Below are positions 26,054 to 32,340 of a stretch of DNA of 35,029 nucleotides, in pieces. The stretch is from Propionibacteriaceae bacterium (GTDB taxonomy: Bacteria; Actinomycetota; Actinomycetes; Propionibacteriales; Propionibacteriaceae), in assembly GCA_009778725.1 (NCBI GenBank), contig WRFP01000003.1, forward strand, positions 1 through 35,029. The letters run 5' to 3'. Below the pieces are notes generated by a model. It ran no database searches and was not told the DNA's origin. It was given only the letters and a program-made list of their open reading frames with translations. Position 1 is the first letter of the stretch; each line of letters starts with the position of its first letter. The translations under genes were made by a program, and so were the position numbers.

Positions 26054-26076
26054 AAGATCGGGAATTGTCCCGTCTT
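26054..26076 (+). terminator. Possible hairpin terminator after adnB
   Basis: AAGA-t-CGGGA pairs with TCCCGTCTT around the loop ATTG, giving nine base pairs with one bulge, 18 bp after the adnB stop. The tract after it (CATCCGG) is not T-rich, so intrinsic termination is uncertain. Confidence 0.35.
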
Positions 26077-26172
26077 CATCCGGTCGTAGGGTGGGAGGGC
26101 AGGCAGTGGTGGACAGATTCCCAAGCAGACTCCCAGGAGTCGATACCTGAGGTTGTCCGTCTCCTGGAACTC

Positions 26173-26178
26173 TAGACT
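26173..26178 (+). promoter_or_regulatory. Possible -10 box of nudC
   Basis: TAGACT ends seven bases before the preferred nudC ATG, the geometry of a leaderless promoter. GGTTGTCC upstream could hold a poor -35. No clear Shine-Dalgarno is present, which agrees with a leaderless transcript but does not prove it. Confidence 0.35.
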
Positions 26179-26185
26179 AGGGCGC

Positions 26186-27058
26186 ATGACCATGTGGGAA
26201 GCAGCAAGTCATATTGATTTTTCTGTCGATCCGGAGTGGCCTCGCGTGTGGGAAGCCGGCGGTGTCCGGCTCCTGGACGTGAGTGCGGACTCCGGTGTGG
26301 CCGTACGGCTGGACGAGACCGGCCGGACTCATCTGGCCAGCAGGTCTTCGACCGGTGTGCTCTATGAGCCGAACCGTCACTTCTATCTCGGGCGGGTGGA
26401 CCAGACGATGATCTTCACGGCCGGTAGGCTGATCCCGAGTCAGATCAATCTGCGCCATGCGCTGACGCGGTTACCCGAAGTCGAGGTCGAACTTGCCGTC
26501 AGAGCGGTCAGCCTGACCCAGTACCACGCCACCAATCGTTTCTGCCCGCGCTGCGGGGGCCTGACCCGAGTCGATGACCTGGGGCGCTCCCGGTTCTGCG
26601 ACCACTGTGAGACGCCCCTGTTCCCGCGCACAGATCCGGCGATCATCGTCGCCATCACCGACACCGGGGACCGGCTCTTGTTAGGCCACCACGCGGGCTG
26701 GGAAGACAACAGATATTCGATCTTTGCCGGGTTCGCCGAGGCGGGAGAGTCCCTGGAACAGACGGTGTGCCGGGAAATGGCCGAAGAAGTCAATGTGACG
26801 GTGGCCGATGTCCGCTATGCCGGAAGCCAGCCCTGGCCGATGCCGCATTCGCTGATGGTCGGTTTCACGGCCGTCAGTGTGACTGGCGAATTCCAACCCG
26901 ATGGGACCGAGATCACCCACGCCGAGTGGTTCGACCGGTCCGGGTTGCGGGCAGCCGTCCAGTCAGGACAGGTCGTGTTGCCCACCCCCGCGTCCATCGC
27001 CTACCGGCTGATCATGCAGTGGTACGGCCAGGCCGATGAGCTGGGCGGCCAGCCCTGA
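26186..27058 (+). CDS. nudC: NADH pyrophosphatase (Nudix), NudC-like
   Basis: NudC hydrolyses NADH to NMNH and AMP and can remove NAD caps from RNA. The 290-residue protein has a substrate-like N-terminal domain and a zinc ribbon CPRCGG...RSRFCDHCETPLFPRTDPAII. The Nudix box is complete (GFAEAGESLEQTVCREMAEE), followed by SQPWPMPHSLM, the SQPWPxPxS signature of NADH pyrophosphatases. The ATG at 26186 is preferred to a TTG at 26153. In mycobacteria nudC also lies just after adnAB, so this order is conserved. Its last 96 bp overlap the end of recD on the other strand. Confidence 0.93.
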   Translation: MTMWEAASHIDFSVDPEWPRVWEAGGVRLLDVSADSGVAVRLDETGRTHLASRSSTGVLYEPNRHFYLGRVDQTMIFTAGRLIPSQINLRHALTRLPEVEVELAVRAVSLTQYHATNRFCPRCGGLTRVDDLGRSRFCDHCETPLFPRTDPAIIVAITDTGDRLLLGHHAGWEDNRYSIFAGFAEAGESLEQTVCREMAEEVNVTVADVRYAGSQPWPMPHSLMVGFTAVSVTGEFQPDGTEITHAEWFDRSGLRAAVQSGQVVLPTPASIAYRLIMQWYGQADELGGQP

Positions 27059-28795
27059 TGCCCTCAGCGCAGGGGATTCCACGGCACTGATCACCGCTTC
27101 TCGGCTTCCGATCACGCGCAACCGCGTCGTCGCCCTGGTCACCGCCGTGTAGAACAACTCCCGGGTGAGCAGGGCAGTTGAGGCGACGGGCAGGATCAGG
27201 CTGACCGTCTCGTACTGGCTGCCCTGGGCTTTGTGAATCGTCGACGCGTACAACGGCTCCCAGGACTGGATCATTCCCGGGCTGATCAGTCGCGTGCCGG
27301 TTCCATCGTCGACGGCCAGGAGCAGCCCCTGATCCCCCGACACAATGACCCCGCAATCGCCATTGTGAATGTTCAGCAGGTCGTCGTTGCGCGTGATCAG
27401 AAGGGGCATTCCGGGGTGCCAGCGGTCGGCGGCGGCGCTGGTTCCCAGATCGCGGGACAACCATTGCCTGACGATGGCGGTCCAGTGGCTGACCCCGCTG
27501 ATTCCGTGCCGGTGTGCCAGCAGGAGCCGGTGGGACCCCAGGACGTTCAGAGCATCTGGGACATTGCCTGCCAATGCTGCTTGGCTGAGGGCCAGTCCTT
27601 GCCCGGTGATGTCGCGACGCAAGCTTGTCAGGGCGTCCGGGGAAAATTCCTGGGATTCCAGATCGACCGGAATCCAGTCGATCTGGTCGCTGCCCTGCTC
27701 CAGGACGGACAGCGCCTGTTCAGCTTCCCCGCGCCGGATCGCTTCAGCCAGGGCCGCGATGGCTCCTGAGAAACGGAAGGTGTGCCTCAGGCGGGTGACC
27801 GGCACCACCGGGCTCGCGTCGACGATGTCTGCCAGGACAGCGCCCGCGTCGACGGAGGCCAGTTGGTCGGGGTCACCCACCAGAATCAGACGGGTCGACT
27901 TGCCGATTGCGTCGAGCAGCAGGGCCATCAGGTGCAGGGACAGCATCGACGCCTCATCGACCACCACCACGTCGGCGGACAGGGGATGGGTGGCGTCGAA
28001 CACAGACCCGCCCCATGGTTTGAGACCCAGGACACGGTGGAGGGTTCCCGAGGTGTAGGAGACGGCGAAATCTTGGCAGGGGCACTGTGCCAGACCTTCA
28101 CGTACCGCCTGCTCCAAGCGTGCCGCCGCCCGGCCGGTGGGGGCGGTGAGAATCACTTTCAACCCGGATGTACGGCTGGCTGGTGTCGCGCAGCAGGCAT
28201 GGATCGGTGGACTCGGGTCTACGGATGGGGAAGCTGGCGGTGACAAGGCAGCGAGGATCCGGGCCACCGCTGTGGTCTTGCCCGTGCCGGGGCCCCCGGC
28301 AATGACCGCGAGACGAGAGGTGGCGACCATGGTGGCAGCCTGCCGGTGCGGGGAGTCTGGCTCGAAGAAGAGGTCGAGACGGGCTTGCTCAACTGGTGGC
28401 GGTGGGGGTTGCTGCAGCCGGGCCCGTACGCGGTCGACAATCCTGTCTTGTTCTGCCCAGTACCGGGTCAGGTACACCGACTGCTGGTCGAGCGTCAGGG
28501 GACGATCTCGCGCCGCCAGATCCATCGATACCATCGGGGATGACCGCAGTACGCCGACCCAGTCTTCAGTCTCGGGCCAGCCGATGCCGACGAGCGGGTC
28601 GGCATCTGGGAGGCGGTCGCCGGCCTGGTCGAGGTTGAAACAGACCGACCCGGCCGACAGTGCGGCGATCGCGCAGGCGGCCGCCACGATGACGGGCTCT
28701 CGGTCTTCACCGTAGAGGTATCCCAGATGGCGGGCCAGCCGGGCCGTCGAGGCGGTGACCAGTCCGGAGGCTTCGACACGTTCCAGCAGAGTCAT
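26963..28795 (-). CDS. recD: Exodeoxyribonuclease V alpha subunit RecD, with an in-frame palindromic element
   Basis: RecD is the 5'-3' motor of RecBCD. The 610-residue protein has Walker A GGPGTGKTT near 165, motif Ia LTAPTGRAAARL, Walker B VVVDEASML near 278, GDPDQLASVDAG near 307, LRHTFRFSGAI, motif V STIHKAQGSQYE near 520 and LFYTAVTRAT near 550. A 20-residue insertion from the short element (PSPPIHACCATPAS) sits between Walker A and motif Ia. The ATG overlaps the recB stop as ATGA (28792-28795). The C-terminus runs 32 codons into the nudC 3' end on the opposite strand, giving a Gly/Arg/Asp-rich tail. Confidence 0.93.
   Translation of the reverse strand: MTLLERVEASGLVTASTARLARHLGYLYGEDREPVIVAAACAIAALSAGSVCFNLDQAGDRLPDADPLVGIGWPETEDWVGVLRSSPMVSMDLAARDRPLTLDQQSVYLTRYWAEQDRIVDRVRARLQQPPPPPVEQARLDLFFEPDSPHRQAATMVATSRLAVIAGGPGTGKTTAVARILAALSPPASPSVDPSPPIHACCATPASRTSGLKVILTAPTGRAAARLEQAVREGLAQCPCQDFAVSYTSGTLHRVLGLKPWGGSVFDATHPLSADVVVVDEASMLSLHLMALLLDAIGKSTRLILVGDPDQLASVDAGAVLADIVDASPVVPVTRLRHTFRFSGAIAALAEAIRRGEAEQALSVLEQGSDQIDWIPVDLESQEFSPDALTSLRRDITGQGLALSQAALAGNVPDALNVLGSHRLLLAHRHGISGVSHWTAIVRQWLSRDLGTSAAADRWHPGMPLLITRNDDLLNIHNGDCGVIVSGDQGLLLAVDDGTGTRLISPGMIQSWEPLYASTIHKAQGSQYETVSLILPVASTALLTRELFYTAVTRATTRLRVIGSREAVISAVESPALRASGLAAQLIGLAVPLHDQPVGDGRGGGQHDLS
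28166..28214 (-). repeat. Family 1 element, short form, copy F, in frame in recD
   Basis: This 49-bp copy has the same internal deletion as copy B. Read in the recD direction it starts GAGTCCACCGATCCATG and ends in a degraded GCCGTACATC. It is in sense orientation, in the same phase as copies B and C, and encodes SPPIHACCATPASRTS at about residues 194-210. Flanks 3 bp outside the ends are GTAGA and GTTGA, a possible 5-bp target duplication with one mismatch. Confidence 0.88.
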
Positions 28796-31700
28796 CGTGC
28801 CACCCCTGAGAGCAGGTCGGACAGGTCTTGGACCAACTGGGGCGTTGGTCTCCAGGGGAAAACTCCGCAGGGGGTGCCGTGGCTGATGGGCGTGCCCGGT
28901 CCGGCCATTCCGCGTACGAACAGATAAGCGATTCCTCCCAGATGCCGGGCCGGATCGTAGTCCGGCAGTCTCCAGCGCAGGAACCTGTGCAGCGCCACCG
29001 AGTAGATGAGGGCTTGGAGGGGGTAGTGGGAAGACATCATGGCAGTTGCCATCGACGCCAGGGTGTAGTGCCGCAGGGTCAGCGGGCTGCCAGGTAGTCC
29101 GAGCCGGTTGGTCTTGTAGTCCACGATGACGTACCGGTCCTGGATCCGCAGCACGGCGTCGATCGAGCCGCTCAAATAGCCGCGCAGGTCGCCGGCCTCA
29201 ACGGCGGACCCCGCCAAACGATCGGGATATCCAGCCAGGGGATCCTTGTCCGCAATGTGCTCAGCCAGCAAGCGGGCGATCGAGTCACGGTTGGCGGCCT
29301 GGGCGCCGTGAGACAAGGGTATTTCGAAAGACATTTCGGCCAAGCGGTCGCACACAGGGATTTCGGACAAGCTGAGGTTGTCGGCGATGGGGCCCAAGGG
29401 GGTTGTCAGCCCGGGAATCAGGGCTTGGCCCAGGGTTTCGGGGGAAAAACCAGTGAATCCAGTACGGCGCATGGTCTGCGCGATCAACGGTGTCAAGTCG
29501 GACTGTGCAGGATCGGAGTACTCGAAGATGGAGTGCACCAAACTGCCGAATTCGACTCCGCCTGGCAGATCGGCCATGGGCGACAGCTGGTCCAGTGCGT
29601 CGTCACTGACGCGAGCAGCATCCGCGGCCTGAGTCTGGTCGGGATGGGGCACGACATCGTGGGGGTGGAGCAGGTCTGGCGGATCGAGCGAGTCGGTGGC
29701 CTGGGCAGCCTGCGATGACGGGGCCGTGTCCGTGGGTGACGACTCGTCGGTGAGGACGGCTGAGTTCGGCGAGTGGACTGAGTTCGGCGAGTGGACTGGG
29801 TCTGCCAAGTGGACTGAGTCCGGTGAGTGGACTGGGTCTGCCAAGTCGACTGAGTCAGACGCGAGTGCGGGCGTTTCCCCGCTGGTGTCGGGTTCGTCGG
29901 TCTCGGGGATGAACAGGTGGGCCTCGGCTGTCAGAGCAGAGAACGATGTACGCCGCCAGGACTGATCGATCGGGCGGCCGAGCCGGGAGACGATCGCCGA
30001 CGGCGTGTCGGAACAGTGCAGTGGAGTTGTCCCCACCGTGTCGGCGACAGTCGCGCGATCAGGCGGACTGATCCCAGGCCTACTGATCTCAGGCGGAGCA
30101 CCCCCGGTGCCGTGCCCCTGGCCAGTACGGAAGCCGGACCATCGTACTGGCTGAATCTCGTCTGGCATGGTCTCGACCTGGATCGAGGTGATCCCCGACC
30201 GTCGGGGATCGCATCCTGACAAGCTGATGTGCGCCGCAGGAGCGTCACCGTCGCGGAACAACAGCCGGTGGAGGGGAGATGACTGTGTGTTGCGGCTTGT
30301 CGGAACCCACCAGGTGGTCAGATGGGTGGTGGCCCGGGTCAGCGCCACGTAACAGGCCCTCAGCGACTCTCCCGAATCATCGTCTTGGAGGACCTGCATG
30401 CTACGGGAGGAGGGCGTTAAGCCCAGGTCGACGACGCGTGATCCGGTGTCGTCGTGGACGACGCAGGGTTGTCCCGGTTGAGGTGTGAAGACGTACCGAT
30501 CTGCGAGTTGCGGAAGATAAACCACAGGAAATTGCAGGCCCTTGGCCTGGTGGACGGTCAGGATGCGGACAGCGTCGCCATGGGTGGGCCATGGCCGGGT
30601 GTTGTCGTCCACCCCAGAACCCGAAATGTATGCGGCTTCCAACCACTCGGCGGGGCTGACTCCAGGCGGGTGTGGCTGAGCGAGTAGATGACCGACATGT
30701 CTGAGATCTGTCCAGGTCCGCTCGCCGTGTGGCGAAGCCGCCAGCCGCGACACCAGGTCAGTCTGGTCGGCCAGGCCTTCGAGGACAGCCATCGGGCCAT
30801 GCCGGGACAGCAAGGATCCCAGCCAACGCGTCAAAGCGGTCAGACGGGAGATTTCTTCGGTGTCGGCGTGGATGAGACGGCCTAGATCCCAGCCGATCAG
30901 ACTGGTCAGACTGGCGGCACGAATCCGCGCAGGGGTGCCTGAGTGCAAGGCGTGCAGCAGCGTCAGCCAGTCCCGGGCGGCTGCAGTGGACAGCACCGAA
31001 CCCGTACCGGTGAACACAGCGGGCACTCCAGCCTGGTGCAGCCGGTCCGCCAGGCTGGCGCCGCGTGCATTGGTCGCCACAATGATGGCGACGTCGCTGG
31101 GACCCAGGGGGCGGGGTTCGCTGCCCGGGTCCTGACGGTACTCCGGCGCCTCGGTGAGCAGACGGACAAGATCGTCGACCAGGTCCAGGTCGATCAGCGT
31201 CCGGGCCTGCTCCGCGGCCAACGGATGGGGGTTGGCGGGCATGCGCAGGCGGAAAGGATGCCGCCATGGGGCCGACGGCCCACACATGAGGCTTGGCGTG
31301 TCATCAGAGGTGTCCACCGGTGTCACCCGGATGCCGGGATCTCCCAATTCGGCGCCATTCATCAAGCCGGACACCGCCTCGACAACGGCCGCAGAGCTGC
31401 GGTGGTTGGTGCGCAGACTGGTCACCTTGGCAAAAGTCGTTGCCGCCAGGTAGGCGCGGACATCGGCGCCCCGGAACCCATAGATCGACTGTTTGGGATC
31501 GCCGATCAGGACGACGGTGGAGGCCCCCACGAAGCCGGACTGGAGGATCTGCCACTGGACAACGTCAGTGTCCTGGAACTCATCGACCAACACGACCGGA
31601 AAGCTGCCGGACAGGCGGGCACGCGCCTGCCCGGCGGTGGCCCGGTCGCACAGAGCATCACGGCAGCGCACCAACATGTCGTCGAAGGTGTACAGCCCCG

Positions 31701-32340
31701 CCCGCCTCTTGGTCCGTTCAATGCAGTCTCGGACATCCTCGACGAAGCGGGCCTGATCGGTGTCGGCGGGCGCGATGTTGGCATCGGGGGCGAAGATTGC
31801 CGCCCGGGTCCAGGCCAGGGCCTGGTCATAGGAAAACCCCGGGTGACTGGTCTGGCGCAGACGCAGGTAGGTGTCCGAGGTCACATCGGCGCTCACCTGC
31901 GACAAGTCGGTGGCCAACTGATCGGAGGGGTCATGGTCGGCCAGGATGCCGAGCCGTGCCAACAGGTGGTCGCAAAACCCATGGGTGGTCATGATGGGCG
32001 CCAGGTCGAAGTCGTTGAGCGCCGTGTCGACGCGAGCCAGCCGGATCTGCCGCTCCTGCGGGTCGCACGGCCACACATGACCGCCGGACGGGTCCTGGTC
32101 CGGTGGGACCGGTGAGGCCAGGATCGCCCGGAAGTGGCGCAGGCGCGACTCCGTTCGGGACCTGACCTCTGCGGCCGCGGACGCCGAGAAGGTGACGACG
32201 GCGATCTGACAGATGTCAGTCCCGGCTTCGGCGACAAACCGGGAGACCATATCGGCAATGGTCCACGTCTTTCCTGTGCCGGCACTGGCTTCGATCACGA
32301 CAGTTTCGCCCGGGCCGGGCAGGGAATCCTTGGTCGTCAT
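28792..32340 (-). CDS. recB: Exodeoxyribonuclease V beta subunit RecB (helicase-nuclease)
   Basis: RecB is the 3'-5' motor and the nuclease of RecBCD. From the ATG at 32340 (MTTKDSLPG) it has 1182 residues, the usual RecB length. That ATG overlaps the recC stop as ATGA; an upstream in-frame extension would only read through recC. Walker A is ASAGTGKT (18-25), Walker B VVLVDEFQDTD near 252, GDPKQSIYGFRGADV near 283, LTVHQAKGLQFPVV near 598 and CYVALTRATTH near 668. The nuclease has FGSLVHSIFEY near 935, GSIDAVL, VIVDYKTNRLG near 1075 and PLQALIYSVALHRFLR. A disordered Ser/Asp/Pro/His-rich insert at about 800-925 precedes the nuclease and contains an 18-bp tandem repeat. Confidence 0.95.
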   Translation of the reverse strand: MTTKDSLPGPGETVVIEASAGTGKTWTIADMVSRFVAEAGTDICQIAVVTFSASAAAEVRSRTESRLRHFRAILASPVPPDQDPSGGHVWPCDPQERQIRLARVDTALNDFDLAPIMTTHGFCDHLLARLGILADHDPSDQLATDLSQVSADVTSDTYLRLRQTSHPGFSYDQALAWTRAAIFAPDANIAPADTDQARFVEDVRDCIERTKRRAGLYTFDDMLVRCRDALCDRATAGQARARLSGSFPVVLVDEFQDTDVVQWQILQSGFVGASTVVLIGDPKQSIYGFRGADVRAYLAATTFAKVTSLRTNHRSSAAVVEAVSGLMNGAELGDPGIRVTPVDTSDDTPSLMCGPSAPWRHPFRLRMPANPHPLAAEQARTLIDLDLVDDLVRLLTEAPEYRQDPGSEPRPLGPSDVAIIVATNARGASLADRLHQAGVPAVFTGTGSVLSTAAARDWLTLLHALHSGTPARIRAASLTSLIGWDLGRLIHADTEEISRLTALTRWLGSLLSRHGPMAVLEGLADQTDLVSRLAASPHGERTWTDLRHVGHLLAQPHPPGVSPAEWLEAAYISGSGVDDNTRPWPTHGDAVRILTVHQAKGLQFPVVYLPQLADRYVFTPQPGQPCVVHDDTGSRVVDLGLTPSSRSMQVLQDDDSGESLRACYVALTRATTHLTTWWVPTSRNTQSSPLHRLLFRDGDAPAAHISLSGCDPRRSGITSIQVETMPDEIQPVRWSGFRTGQGHGTGGAPPEISRPGISPPDRATVADTVGTTPLHCSDTPSAIVSRLGRPIDQSWRRTSFSALTAEAHLFIPETDEPDTSGETPALASDSVDLADPVHSPDSVHLADPVHSPNSVHSPNSAVLTDESSPTDTAPSSQAAQATDSLDPPDLLHPHDVVPHPDQTQAADAARVSDDALDQLSPMADLPGGVEFGSLVHSIFEYSDPAQSDLTPLIAQTMRRTGFTGFSPETLGQALIPGLTTPLGPIADNLSLSEIPVCDRLAEMSFEIPLSHGAQAANRDSIARLLAEHIADKDPLAGYPDRLAGSAVEAGDLRGYLSGSIDAVLRIQDRYVIVDYKTNRLGLPGSPLTLRHYTLASMATAMMSSHYPLQALIYSVALHRFLRWRLPDYDPARHLGGIAYLFVRGMAGPGTPISHGTPCGVFPWRPTPQLVQDLSDLLSGVAR
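29761..29850 (-). repeat. 18-bp tandem repeat in the recB linker
   Basis: Five 18-bp units lie in tandem. The first two are identical (TGAGTTCGGCGAGTGGAC); the others differ at a few positions, with TGGGTCTGCCAAGTGGAC as the alternate type. They encode DSVHLADPVHSPNSVH-like hexapeptides in the segment between the RecB motor and nuclease. The repeat number is a likely length polymorphism. Confidence 0.92.
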
